64,000 bases of DNA, taken from Croceicoccus estronivorus (GTDB lineage: Bacteria > Pseudomonadota > Alphaproteobacteria > Sphingomonadales > Sphingomonadaceae). The notes beneath the pieces were generated by a model. It had not been told where the DNA came from, searched no databases, and saw nothing but the letters and a program-made list of their open reading frames with translations. The stretch covers positions 62,001 through 126,000 of the forward strand of contig NZ_JRQQ01000006.1 in assembly GCF_001625325.1 (NCBI RefSeq). Direction: 5' to 3'. This document shows positions 18,582-27,730 of this stretch, one piece after another (position 1 is the stretch's first letter; each line of letters opens with the position of its first letter). Both the position numbers and the translations under genes were made by a program.

Positions 18582-18958
18582 GCGCTGTCTCCCGTCATCC
18601 GGAACTGGGGCAGAATCTGTCCGTCCACTTCTACAAAAGTGACTGCCACAGGCGCCCCGGCCGTTACTTCGTCGATTTCCGTATCCAGCAGGTTGGATAC
18701 CAATCGGACACCTTCTTCGAGATCGACCAGCACGACGATCCGGCCTTTGTCATCAGCCTGATTGGGATGTTTCGAACAAAGCCACGCGTAAACTGTCCCT
18801 CGCCCGCTGGCCTCGACCGTACCCCATTCCAGACCATGGCAATGTGGGCACATCGGCAACGGTGGATGGGCGATTTCGCCACAGCTTGCGCAACTGCGCA
18901 GCAGCAGACGCCCTTCCTGCGCGCCTTCCCAAAAGAAGGCATCGTCTTTCGACATCAT
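18578..18958 (-). CDS. DUF35/OB-fold zinc-ribbon protein, partner of the Ltp2-like aldolase
   Basis: 126 residues. A zinc ribbon is formed by Cys23, Cys26, Cys37 and Cys40 (SCASCGEIAHPPLPMCPHC), followed by an OB-fold (GRGTVYAWLCSKHP, GRIVVLVDLEEGVRLVSNLL). In known pairs this subunit binds the acyl-CoA substrate and is needed for aldolase activity. The start overlaps the double CoA-transferase operon spacing by only 17 bases, and its stop overlaps the aldolase start. Confidence 0.9.
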   Translation of the reverse strand: MMSKDDAFFWEGAQEGRLLLRSCASCGEIAHPPLPMCPHCHGLEWGTVEASGRGTVYAWLCSKHPNQADDKGRIVVLVDLEEGVRLVSNLLDTEIDEVTAGAPVAVTFVEVDGQILPQFRMTGDSA

Positions 18959-18975
18959 CTGTCTCCTCTTAATCT

Positions 18976-21468
18976 TCAGGCTTCGGCGCCGGTGTCGCTG
19001 TTTTCAGGCAGCGATGCAGGCGGCTGAGCCCAACGGCTCGCGAATACCTTGTGCGTTTCTCCCGGCGCCCAGGCGAGCGCGGCATTGGTATCCAGCAGTT
19101 CCTGGATTTCCTCCTCACTCCTCCCGAGTTCGGCGAGAATGGCCCGGGTATCCTGCCCAACCACAAGCGGCGGCCCCTGAATCGCTCCCGGTGTTTCGGA
19201 AAATTCGAGAAGCAGACCGATCTGATCGATCCGTCCGACGAACGGATCCGGATAGGAAGCCGTCCACTGTCGCTTGGCGAGTTCGGGATCGTCATGCAAA
19301 CGGCGCGAGATTTCGGGGTCGGAAATTTCGCATGGAACACCCGCTGCATCGAGCGCATCCAACCATGCCTTCGCTGATTTCTCGCGGAATTTCGCTGCGA
19401 AAGCCGCGCGGGCCGCCTTGTCGTCGAGGCCACTTTTCACATTGGCAGCCTGTTCGAGAGCTCGGCGTGTTTCCGGCGTCAGCGCCGCCACGCAGAGCCA
19501 CCCGCCATCGCCGCCTTCATAGAGGCTATAGTAAGCGGACAGGCCCGTTTGCATCGCGTCGAGACGCGGCCGATCAATCGTCCCGCCATCGGCCTTGGCA
19601 ACGGCAAAGGAACAATTGAGTTGCTGCGCGTTGACGATCGAGGTGTCGACCCGCTGCCCCTTGCCGGTCAACTCCCGGTGCCTGAGCGCCTGACAGATGC
19701 CGATAGCCGAGAGGAAGCCATTGCCGGTGTCACCAAACGAAGTGAAGCTCCACATCGGCTTGCCGCCATTAGCCATGCCGCCATCTTCGTATTGAACGCC
19801 AGCAAGGCACCCGCCCGTCTGGTCATTGCCCGGCAAAGCCTGGCGCGGCCCGTGCTCGTGCCCACGCGTATGGCAATAGATCAGATCAGGCTTTAATTTC
19901 TTGAGGCTCTCATAATCGACGCCAAGCCGTTCGGCCGCATCGTAGCGCATGTTATGCTGCACCACATCGGCAGTGAGGACCAGTTCCTCCAATACCTTCC
20001 GTGCGCGCGGATCCTTGAGATCCAATGCGATCGAACGCTTACCGCGATTGGCCATGTAGGCGACGTGATTGCGATGCCAATACGTATCATAGAGCGCATT
20101 GATCTTGATGACCTCCGCCCCGAGGTCGGACAGCAACTGCGTTCCGAACGGCCCAGCAATGGCCAGCCCAAGGTCGAGGACCCGTACACCGGCAAGCGGC
20201 CCCTTGTTGCCAGCCTGTACTGCGTGCGGCTTTGCCTGTGCCGCCACAATCGCCGCTGCATCTGCACGCACTTCAGCGCCGTGCTGATCCAGCGATGGCG
20301 CAGGCCCGCCGGGCTCTCCAGGGCTATCAGTCAACGTGTAGCTGACACCGATCTGTCGCAATTTCCCCAGTTCGGGATCGTCAAGCTCGAACGAGCAGCG
20401 GTCCGCAATAAGCAGCGGGTCGTTCAAGGCAACTTCGGGCGAACGCGCCTCCTGCATCGTTACGCCTGCAATTGCCGCGGCATCGACCCACTCCTGAGCG
20501 GGGAAGCGCTTCATCGCTTCAGCCAGGATTGGCTGGTAATAAGACATGACGACGATTTCTTCCGGTCCTGTCCCGAACCGATCAGGGTCGTTCTGAACTG
20601 AAAGATCAGGCGTGGCGTTGAGCGTGTCCCCCTCGGAAGCCGTGAGAATGAAACGAGGGTTTGGCACCCAGTTGTGGATCCAGCGTCCATCGGAACATTC
20701 ATAGTGTCCCTTCGGCGCCTTCGAACTGAGTATCCAGGTATTGAACATTTCCGCGTCGATATCTTCGGCGCGCTGCCAAACGCCTGCAGCACCCGCGAGC
20801 GCACCCTGCATCAGGCTGGCTTTCACATGCTGGCCACGCCCGGTGTGTTCGCGCGCATAAAGCGCCGCCGCAATGCCAAGCGATGCGGAATAGGCTGCCC
20901 CCATGCTGGGATAGGGCACTGCAGAAAAGAGCGGTCCGTCGCGGTCAGGCCCCTGCGTCCATTCGCGCGGAATCTCCACCTCCTCGAAGGGATCGGCGCG
21001 TCCGGAAATGTGGTTTAGCGCACCTTCAGGCCAGCCGCGCTGTTCCCACTGCAGACCAACGCGCGCGGCAACGAGAGCGTCGTACGCTGGACGCCCCTGA
21101 TGCTCGGGCACGTCGCCATATCCGGTGATGGAACAATAGATGATGCGCGGGTTGAGTGCCGCAACGGTCTCGTAATCGATGCCGAGCTTTTTGGTCGTGC
21201 CGGGCGAAAAGCTCTCGACCAGCACATCTGCGTCCTGCGCCAGCTTGAGAAACAGCTCGCGGTCGGCATCGTCCTTCAGGTCGAAGACGGCATTACGCTT
21301 GCCTCGCTGCCACACCTTGTAGCCGACCTGATCGCGAAAGGGATCGCCACCGGGCGGTTCGATTCGAGTCACCTGGGCGCCGTGATCCACCATCAGCATG
21401 GTCACGATCGGGCCGGCCACCCCCCAAGACAAATCGAGCACCTTGAGACCGCTTAATACGCCAGCCAT
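18976..21468 (-). CDS. Fused double family III CoA-transferase
   Basis: 830 residues made of two CaiB/BaiF domains. Domain 1 starts with LSGLKVLDLSWGVAGPIVTM and domain 2, at about residue 423, with LAGVRVLDLGLAIAGPFGTQ. The catalytic-Asp block is present only in domain 2 (SFTSFGDTGNGFLSAIGI); domain 1 has YPSMGAAYSASLGI with no Asp there. A protein of this layout can form the family's interlocked dimer from one chain. It probably loads CoA onto a pathway acid ahead of the Ltp2/DUF35 step encoded just downstream. Substrate unknown. Confidence 0.92.
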   Translation of the reverse strand: MAGVLSGLKVLDLSWGVAGPIVTMLMVDHGAQVTRIEPPGGDPFRDQVGYKVWQRGKRNAVFDLKDDADRELFLKLAQDADVLVESFSPGTTKKLGIDYETVAALNPRIIYCSITGYGDVPEHQGRPAYDALVAARVGLQWEQRGWPEGALNHISGRADPFEEVEIPREWTQGPDRDGPLFSAVPYPSMGAAYSASLGIAAALYAREHTGRGQHVKASLMQGALAGAAGVWQRAEDIDAEMFNTWILSSKAPKGHYECSDGRWIHNWVPNPRFILTASEGDTLNATPDLSVQNDPDRFGTGPEEIVVMSYYQPILAEAMKRFPAQEWVDAAAIAGVTMQEARSPEVALNDPLLIADRCSFELDDPELGKLRQIGVSYTLTDSPGEPGGPAPSLDQHGAEVRADAAAIVAAQAKPHAVQAGNKGPLAGVRVLDLGLAIAGPFGTQLLSDLGAEVIKINALYDTYWHRNHVAYMANRGKRSIALDLKDPRARKVLEELVLTADVVQHNMRYDAAERLGVDYESLKKLKPDLIYCHTRGHEHGPRQALPGNDQTGGCLAGVQYEDGGMANGGKPMWSFTSFGDTGNGFLSAIGICQALRHRELTGKGQRVDTSIVNAQQLNCSFAVAKADGGTIDRPRLDAMQTGLSAYYSLYEGGDGGWLCVAALTPETRRALEQAANVKSGLDDKAARAAFAAKFREKSAKAWLDALDAAGVPCEISDPEISRRLHDDPELAKRQWTASYPDPFVGRIDQIGLLLEFSETPGAIQGPPLVVGQDTRAILAELGRSEEEIQELLDTNAALAWAPGETHKVFASRWAQPPASLPENSDTGAEA

Positions 21469-21570
21469 TCCAATATCCCCTCTTCGAGCCTTTTTTGACA
21501 GCGAGAGGATGTTACCCGGTGGGCGCCCGGCGAGACATGGCCAAAACTTACAGACAGTCGCGAAAAAACT

Positions 21571-22581
21571 CTATCCGCTGCCTGTCGACATCTGCCCGGA
21601 TGCAAGCATTGCCCGATACGAACTGGGGCTGACCCCAGTCCAGGAACGGATCGCACGTGAAAGGCCATTCGGCTCGGCGAAACCCGCCCGCTGCGAGACT
21701 TCCCTGATCGGCATGTCCCCGTCCTTGAGACAGCGCATGGCGACCTTGCGCCGCACTTCCGCCTTCAGCTCGCGATAACTCAAGCCCTTCGCCTCAAGCC
21801 GGCGACGCACGGTCTGACCACACATGCCGAATTCTTCCGCGAGCACTTCCAGCTTGGGCATCCGCTGATCCCGCTGCAGGTGGGCCTGCAATTTCACGCG
21901 GAGCGCTTCCGCCAGGCCGAGACGACCTTCGTTGGCAAGATCGACCGACGTAGGCGTCAGAAAAGTTTTGAGATCTTCGAGATCGCGCACCACCGGTCGA
22001 TCAAGCACCACCACCGGGAAACTCAACCGGATCTGGCGTGCGCCGAAGCGGATGCTGGACCCCATCACCTCGCAATAGGCACTGACATCGACTTCGGGCT
22101 GATGAGGAAATTCAATTTCCTCGATCACGACTTCCTCACCGGTGAGCCATTGGGAGAAGCGATGCCAGAACAGCAGCCACCATTCGCCCAGCACATGGTG
22201 CGGATCACTGCTGTCCGTTTCGATCGTCATCAGGATCGAAGCATCAACTCCCTCCGATTCCAGCCGGAACGACACATCACTGGTTACCACACTATAAAAG
22301 CGGAATGCCCGACACAGGGCATCCTCAAGCGTCGAACTGAGCGTCGCCATCTCGCACATCAATTCAAAGGAGCCCGCACGCACCGCGTTCGGAGTCAGGC
22401 CAGCGAATTCGTCCCCACTCACCAGCTTGGCCTTACGGGAAATCTCCGCCAGTTCCATTGGGCCATACCGGCCGCCCGGCACCACAGGGCGCGAACATAG
22501 AGCATCGCGACTGAGACCGTATTTTGCAGCACTTTCCAAGAATGCCCGCGCATACCGGTCGATGAGCAGTTCTGCCGCCAT
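21571..22581 (-). CDS. AraC family transcriptional regulator
   Basis: 336 residues from the ATG at 22579-22581, which follows GAGAGGAGG; a longer frame upstream lacks such a site. The C-terminal AraC DNA-binding domain has two helix-turn-helices: VLAEEFGMCGQTVRRRLEAK and MPIREVSQRAGFAEPNGLSR, closing with GVSPSSYR. The N-terminal 200 residues match the ligand-binding domain of OruR/ArgR-like members. It lies just upstream of the CoA-transferase/aldolase operon on the same strand and may activate it. A palindrome at 22640-22655 sits about 60 bases before its start. Confidence 0.92.
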   Translation of the reverse strand: MAAELLIDRYARAFLESAAKYGLSRDALCSRPVVPGGRYGPMELAEISRKAKLVSGDEFAGLTPNAVRAGSFELMCEMATLSSTLEDALCRAFRFYSVVTSDVSFRLESEGVDASILMTIETDSSDPHHVLGEWWLLFWHRFSQWLTGEEVVIEEIEFPHQPEVDVSAYCEVMGSSIRFGARQIRLSFPVVVLDRPVVRDLEDLKTFLTPTSVDLANEGRLGLAEALRVKLQAHLQRDQRMPKLEVLAEEFGMCGQTVRRRLEAKGLSYRELKAEVRRKVAMRCLKDGDMPIREVSQRAGFAEPNGLSRAIRSWTGVSPSSYRAMLASGQMSTGSG

Positions 22582-22639
22582 CTTTAATCTATCCTCCTCT
22601 CCCACACGGCGCTCTTTTGAGTCTGGCCGCAACCGATAG

Positions 22640-22655
22640 ACTAACGATCGTTCGT
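22640..22655. promoter_or_regulatory. Candidate TetR-type operator upstream of the AraC gene
   Basis: ACTAACGATCGTTCGT has the same perfect AACGATCGTT core and the same CT/YG flanks as the site at 5503-5520. It lies 59 bases upstream of the AraC ATG, where it would overlap the promoter. Confidence 0.5.
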
Positions 22656-22719
22656 GAATTTGCAAGGTGGAGAGAATGCTAAAGATGCAGCAACATTCCG
22701 ATATGGCGAAGAATTGTAA

Positions 22720-23535
22720 TCAGGCCGGCTGAAGGCGATAACCGCGCACAATCACGGACTGGCTTGCCGAAGCCATCAGGGTCCCGTCTTGCGCGTAAAG
22801 CAGCATCTGACCATGCGCAAAGCCGCTTGATGCCCCTTGCAGATGGATGTCGCACAGCACGTAGTCGGTTTCCGCAAGCGTGAGATAACGCACGCAATTG
22901 TCGAGACTGTTGACCGCCAGATCACCGCCCCCGTCACCCAGCGCATTACCAATCGATGCGGGAACGAAATCCCCCATCAGCGCCAGCATGGGCCGGTCGA
23001 TCGGATCACCTGCGGTAGGCCGCATCCACACGACCATATGCCCTGCATCGGGTGCGTCGGGGCGCGTATCCCACCCCTTGGCGATGCGCACCTCCATCCG
23101 CGAAAACAGCCCCCCTTCAGGCGATGCCCACCGCATCGGAAGCAACGCACAATCTTCCGGCGGCGGCACCGCACTTGGCCGAACCCACTGGCTGCGCGGC
23201 GCATTCGGCCGCGCGCCCAGTGACAGGCCGGCAACGATTATATCACGCTGGTCCTGACGCAGCGTGACGCGGGCCTGGGTTGTGAAACGCCCGCTAATCA
23301 ACGGCGCCACATCAATTGCAACCCGGCTGCCACGCGGGGCGAATGCCAGATACTGGGCAGTGGCCCAAACAGTCGCACGGCCCGTGTTATGTTCCGCCGC
23401 CGCCACTGCCGCACCCAGGCCTATCCCGCCAAACATGAAAGGATTGGCTTCCGGCCCCACCGACCGCAACGGCGCAACATCAAATGCGTAGCCTTCCCCG
23501 CCGGGGGCAAGGTCCATGTCAAAAAATCCAGCCAT
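22720..23535 (-). CDS. Acyl-CoA thioesterase, TesB-like double hot-dog
   Basis: 271 residues. The N-terminal half has MFGGIGLGAAVAAAEHNTGR and the C-terminal half VNSLDNCVRYLTLAETDYVL and GFAHGQMLLYAQDG, the layout of TesB-type thioesterases with two hot-dog domains. It would release free acid and CoA, relieving CoA trapping during catabolism. It is divergent from the DUF7065-like gene at 23683. A downstream ATG (23515-23517) is a possible alternative start. Confidence 0.82.
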   Translation of the reverse strand: MAGFFDMDLAPGGEGYAFDVAPLRSVGPEANPFMFGGIGLGAAVAAAEHNTGRATVWATAQYLAFAPRGSRVAIDVAPLISGRFTTQARVTLRQDQRDIIVAGLSLGARPNAPRSQWVRPSAVPPPEDCALLPMRWASPEGGLFSRMEVRIAKGWDTRPDAPDAGHMVVWMRPTAGDPIDRPMLALMGDFVPASIGNALGDGGGDLAVNSLDNCVRYLTLAETDYVLCDIHLQGASSGFAHGQMLLYAQDGTLMASASQSVIVRGYRLQPA

Positions 23536-23682
23536 GACCTCGCGTATGCGTTTAACAGCCGCAGGTCGTTAGACAAATTGCGACAGCCCCGGATTAAGCC
23601 TTTAACCACACCACAAAATGAACCATGTTCATTTGCACTGCCAAATCGCATAGCTGTGCGACCGAATTGACAAGGAGAGAGG

Positions 23683-24696
23683 ATGATGCGCGATTTCCGG
23701 CTCGACCCGATCGACGAATATACTCACGAACCGGGCCCCGAACCGAATTTCAGCGAAAGCGTGTATGTCAATGCCTTCGACGACCGTACCGGCGTTGGTG
23801 GATGGATGCGTCTGGGCAATCGCGTGAATGAAGGCCGGGCCGAGCTTTCGGTCTGCCTTTACCTGCCGGATGGCCGCATAGCTGCCTCCTTCCGGCGACC
23901 ACGCATTTCTTCCAACAGTGTGCTCGATGCCGGGGGACTCGGCTTTGATGTGGTCGAGCCGATGAAACGGATCACCGCCCGGTACGAAGGCGAGCTGATG
24001 ATTCTGGATGACCCCTCCGTGCTCCGCAATCCCGGTCCGGAGCTGCAGGCTGCGCCGCGTTTGCCCGGATCGCTCGAATGGACGCTCGATACCATCTCGC
24101 CCCAGCACGGTGGCGAGCCGACATCACCTGATCAGCCCACCATGTATGGCCGGGATTTCTCCCTCGGCCATTTCAATCAGCACATCCGGGCGACCGGGCA
24201 TATTCGCATTGGTGACGAAACCTGGACTCTCGATCCCGGCCACGGCTGGCGTGATCACAGCTGGGGACCGCGCTGGTGGACCAACATCGTATGGTATCGC
24301 CTGCTGCTCGCCGCCTTTCCGGACGGGCGTGGCTTCATGATTCACAAATTGGCTGACGAAACCAATCGTGCGCGCCGTTCAGGGGTGCTGATGCTCGACA
24401 ATGCGTATCACGAGATTGCCGATTTCGATCTCGTCACGGACTGGTCGCCGACGCGCGATCCCAGGAATGTCCTGGTCAATGTAATTACCGAGGACGGCAA
24501 ACGCGCCACCATCAAAGGAGAAATCCTCTCACTGGCCCCGCTACGCAACCGGCGTGAGGAAAACGGGCGCGAACTTCTCAGCCGCATTGCCGAAGGGCAT
24601 ACTCGCTGGGAGTGGGACGGCGTGATCGGATATGGCATGACCGAATATATCGAGCGTGTGGCGGAGGACGGAACACTTGCCGGCTATCCCCTCTGA
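23683..24696 (+). CDS. DUF7064/7065-like, CrtC/AttH-type lipocalin-fold protein
   Basis: 337 residues; AAGGAGAGAGG precedes the tandem ATGATG. Recognisable blocks are FSESVYVNAFDDRTGVGGWM at the start and GHGWRDHSWGPRWWTNIVWY near residue 185, with many Trp and His. This pattern is common in uncharacterised proteins next to phosphotransferase-type genes in acyl-CoA clusters; it is distantly like hydroxyneurosporene hydratase/AttH. Function unknown. The next gene begins inside its last 20 bases, so it leads a five-gene operon. Confidence 0.75.
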   Translation: MMRDFRLDPIDEYTHEPGPEPNFSESVYVNAFDDRTGVGGWMRLGNRVNEGRAELSVCLYLPDGRIAASFRRPRISSNSVLDAGGLGFDVVEPMKRITARYEGELMILDDPSVLRNPGPELQAAPRLPGSLEWTLDTISPQHGGEPTSPDQPTMYGRDFSLGHFNQHIRATGHIRIGDETWTLDPGHGWRDHSWGPRWWTNIVWYRLLLAAFPDGRGFMIHKLADETNRARRSGVLMLDNAYHEIADFDLVTDWSPTRDPRNVLVNVITEDGKRATIKGEILSLAPLRNRREENGRELLSRIAEGHTRWEWDGVIGYGMTEYIERVAEDGTLAGYPL

Positions 24697-25666
24697 TCCA
24701 CTTGCTGCGCTGACCGATGCCGTACGCCGTCGTTTCGGCGCACAAGCCCGCGTGGACAATCTCACTCAGGCGACGCTGGGCGGGTCGAACCGCACTCTGC
24801 TGTTCGATCTCGTCGAGCCTGCCGGGACCCGCCGTCTCGTGTCACGCGAGGAAACCTTCTCCGACAAGGCCAACCCCTTCCTCCCGCCGGACATGCAGTT
24901 CCGGATCATGACGACAGTCCATCGCTCGGGCATCCCCGTGCCCGAGCCGGTCTTTGCCTATGACGAACAGGATGCGCTTGGTCCCGGCTTCGTTACGGCA
25001 TTCGTTTCCGGCGAAACACTGCCCCGGCGCCTGCTTGCGGACACCACCAACCACTCTCGCATTCTGGCCCAGCTCGCAGACGCCCTTGTGCGCCTGCACG
25101 CATTGGATCTCGACGATTTCGCCTTTCTGCGCGAGATACCGGAGAGTGGAGATCCCGTTGCAGCACTGGCAATGCGTCTCGATTCGATCGCAGAACCCCA
25201 CCCCGCACTGGAACTTGGCCTCCGCTGGCTGGAAACGCATCGTCCGGATGCAGTCGCTCCTGCGATGGTCCATGGCGACTTCCGCAACGGGAACTTCATG
25301 ATCGGCCCCGAAGGCCTGGCCGCGCTGCTGGATTGGGAATGCAGTTTCATCGGCGATGGGGCCGCCGATCTCGGCTGGCTCTGCACGCGCTCATGGCGCT
25401 TCGGGGCAATCGACAGGCATGCCGGCGGCTTCGGAACACGCGATGACCTGATTGCAGCCTATCGCGCAGCTGGCGGACGCGCCATAACCCCTGAGGAAAT
25501 ACGCTGGTGGGAAGTACACGGCCTCATCCGCTGGGGTTTCTATAACGGCCTGCAGGGCCTTGGCCACGTCAACGGTCGGCGTTCGCCGGCCTATGCCGCT
25601 TGCGGCCGCAACGCTGCCTTGATGGAATACGATCTCCTGATGACACTTTCCGGGACATACGACTGA
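24677..25666 (+). CDS. Phosphotransferase family protein (APH/ACAD10-type kinase fold)
   Basis: About 329 residues from TTG 24677, which has GGAGG nine bases upstream; a GTG at 24656 is the alternative. The kinase-like fold shows the catalytic loop VHGDFRNGNFM and the metal-binding LLDWECSFIGDGAADLGWL. N-terminal LGGSNRTLLF and REETFSDKANPFLPPDM are typical of ACAD10/11-like phosphotransferases near acyl-CoA dehydrogenases. Such proteins phosphorylate 4- or 5-hydroxyacyl-CoAs in known cases. Here it is followed by the DUF6285 partner with a one-base stop/start overlap. Confidence 0.88.
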   Translation: MPAIPSDPLAALTDAVRRRFGAQARVDNLTQATLGGSNRTLLFDLVEPAGTRRLVSREETFSDKANPFLPPDMQFRIMTTVHRSGIPVPEPVFAYDEQDALGPGFVTAFVSGETLPRRLLADTTNHSRILAQLADALVRLHALDLDDFAFLREIPESGDPVAALAMRLDSIAEPHPALELGLRWLETHRPDAVAPAMVHGDFRNGNFMIGPEGLAALLDWECSFIGDGAADLGWLCTRSWRFGAIDRHAGGFGTRDDLIAAYRAAGGRAITPEEIRWWEVHGLIRWGFYNGLQGLGHVNGRRSPAYAACGRNAALMEYDLLMTLSGTYD

Positions 25667-25977
25667 TGCGCGACTATCGTCCGACCAGTGCCGATCTACT
25701 CGCCACGGTGGCTGATTTCCTTGGCCGGATCGGGCCGAAACTTGATTCCGGCGACCGGTACGAGGCGCTGGTCTGCAATCACCTGCTTGGCATGGTCCGC
25801 CGCGAGCTCGAAATGGGCCCGCTCGACGATGTCGACGAGCAGGCGCTAGCCCGGGCGATCCGGTCCGGCCAATGCGACGATGACTGGGACGCGACTTTCG
25901 CTACCGTCCTGGCCCGCACAATCGAACGCGTTCGGCGCGTCAAGCCCGATCATCTGCTGCCGGAGCATGCCCGATGA
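25666..25977 (+). CDS. DUF6285 family small protein
   Basis: 103 residues; its ATG overlaps the phosphotransferase stop (TGATG). Features are TSADLLATVADFLG near the start, YEALVCNHLLGMVRRELEMG in the middle and ATFATVLARTIERVRRVKPD at the end. Small helical proteins of this kind regularly follow the phosphotransferase, so it is probably its partner. No enzymatic motif seen. Confidence 0.82.
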   Translation: MRDYRPTSADLLATVADFLGRIGPKLDSGDRYEALVCNHLLGMVRRELEMGPLDDVDEQALARAIRSGQCDDDWDATFATVLARTIERVRRVKPDHLLPEHAR

Positions 25978-26735
25978 GCCTCCGCATTACCCTGTCGATC
26001 GCAGATGGCGTCGCCACGCTGACCCTTGCCAATCCGGAACGCCGCAACGCGGTCGATCTCCAGTTTACCAAGGATTTCGCGCTGGCAGCGCTCGATTGCG
26101 CCACTGATCCACGGGTTCGCGTCATTCTGCTACGCGCGGATGGACCGATGTTTTCAGTCGGAGGCGACCTTGCGGAGATGATCGCCGAGAAAGATCGTGC
26201 GGAACGCCACGTGCTCGAAATGGCCAGCCATTTCCATCTCGGAATTGAACGATTGCGCAACGCCCCGGCCCCGCTCGTTGTTGCCCTCAACGGGACAGCC
26301 GCCGGCGGGGGCTTCAGTCTGGTTCTCGGCGGCGATGTAGTAATCGCGGGCCAGTCGGCCAAGCTTGTTTCCGCCTACTCCAAGTCCGGCCTCACGCCAG
26401 ACGGCGGCGCGACCTGGCTGCTCCCGCGCCTGGTCGGTCGCAGTCGCGCCTTCACGATCCTGGCCCTTAACCCCGTGCTGACAGCGGAAGCAGCCGAACG
26501 GATCGGCCTCGTCTCCCAGATCGTGAAAGACGATGAGCTTGACCGCGAAGCCATGGCAGTCGCACGCAAACTCGCGGCACTGCCATCCGGCGCACTGGCA
26601 GTGCTCAAACGTCAACTCGATGAGAGTGCAGGCAACGGCTTTGCCGATCAACTGGCGCTGGAAGCAGAGTGGATCGCAAAGCGGGCCGCCGATCCTGAAA
26701 CGCAAGCCGCGCTCGACGCATTCTTCAAGCGATGA
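25974..26735 (+). CDS. Enoyl-CoA hydratase/isomerase (crotonase family)
   Basis: 253 residues; ATGA overlap with the DUF6285 gene. GVATLTLANPERRNAVD at the start, the oxyanion block GPMFSVGGDLAEM and the second block SGLTPDGGATWLLPR are intact. An Asp stands where hydratases have the second Glu (PDGGAT), as in many isomerase-type members such as PaaG. It may isomerise or hydrate an enoyl-CoA. Confidence 0.92.
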   Translation: MSLRITLSIADGVATLTLANPERRNAVDLQFTKDFALAALDCATDPRVRVILLRADGPMFSVGGDLAEMIAEKDRAERHVLEMASHFHLGIERLRNAPAPLVVALNGTAAGGGFSLVLGGDVVIAGQSAKLVSAYSKSGLTPDGGATWLLPRLVGRSRAFTILALNPVLTAEAAERIGLVSQIVKDDELDREAMAVARKLAALPSGALAVLKRQLDESAGNGFADQLALEAEWIAKRAADPETQAALDAFFKR

Positions 26736-27694
26736 TCCTGACCGAAGAGGATTTTGCGACTCTTGCCGAGATACGCGAGCCGCTTGACCGTTTCGGCCCT
26801 GAGACAGAGCGACCTTTCCTCGCAATCCGCGTAACCGATGGTGCTATCGCGCATGCCGAGTTTATCCGCATGCTGCCTTGCCCGGTTCTGGCCATCGGGC
26901 CCTCCGAAGCACCGCTGGTACAAGCCTGTGATGTCCAGCTGGACGATGAGAGCGCCCTGCCCGTAATCGCCCGAACGATCAGCCATGCCCCCATTGCCTC
27001 GACCATTCTCGTGCAGCACCTCCGCGCGAGCGAGCGACTACCCGTTCTTGAAGCACTGACTGCGGAAAGCCTCGCCTATGCTACGGTGCAACGCGGCCAG
27101 GACTTCCTGCGCTGGCGGGCGGAGGCACCGTGTAGTGTCCCCCCGGGGGGCATCGATCCGCTCGCGATCCTCCGCGATGGAGACATTCTCGACCTGCGCC
27201 TCGACAATCCGGCCGCGCGCAACGCCATCGATGCAACGATGCGTGACGCCTTGTGCGAAGCATTGGATCTGGCGCTCAGCGACGACACGATCGCACGGGT
27301 TCGATTGACCGCAACAGGTCAGTGCTTCTCGACCGGCGGTGAGGTATCCGAGTTCGGCCTGGTCGCCGATCCGGCCACCGCCCACTGGATCCGTAGCCTG
27401 CGGCTGCCTGCGACACGCGCCGCGCAACTGCGTGATCGTCTGGAAGCCCACATCGATGGTGCGGCGATCGGTGCCGGCATAGAGATTGCCGCCTTCGCCA
27501 GCCGCCTCACCGCCACCCGGCGCAGCTGGTTCCAGCTGCCCGAACTTGATTACGGACTCATACCCGGTGCTGGTGGAACCGTCAGCATGTCCCGCCGCAT
27601 GGGGCGGCAACGCACCGCCTGGCTTGCGCTGACGAAAAAGCGCCTTTCTGCCGCGAAAGCGCTGGAATGGGGCCTGATCGACGCAATCCTGTAA
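26732..27694 (+). CDS. Crotonase-family protein with an extra N-terminal region
   Basis: 320 residues; ATGA overlap with the preceding crotonase. Residues from about 145 onward form a crotonase core: DGDILDLRLDNPAARNAID, the oxyanion block GQCFSTGGEVSEFG and LDYGLIPGAGGTVSMSRRMG. Residues 1-140 are unusual: LAIRVTDGAIAHAEFIRMLP then CPVLAIGPSEAPLVQACDVQ, with no motif I recognise; they may be a decayed copy of the first half of the fold. It is probably an acyl-CoA-binding enzyme, possibly partnering the crotonase encoded just before. Confidence 0.8.
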   Translation: MILTEEDFATLAEIREPLDRFGPETERPFLAIRVTDGAIAHAEFIRMLPCPVLAIGPSEAPLVQACDVQLDDESALPVIARTISHAPIASTILVQHLRASERLPVLEALTAESLAYATVQRGQDFLRWRAEAPCSVPPGGIDPLAILRDGDILDLRLDNPAARNAIDATMRDALCEALDLALSDDTIARVRLTATGQCFSTGGEVSEFGLVADPATAHWIRSLRLPATRAAQLRDRLEAHIDGAAIGAGIEIAAFASRLTATRRSWFQLPELDYGLIPGAGGTVSMSRRMGRQRTAWLALTKKRLSAAKALEWGLIDAIL

Positions 27695-27730
27695 GATAGC
27701 GCCGATCAGCAAACCCGGCCGAGAGGTACC

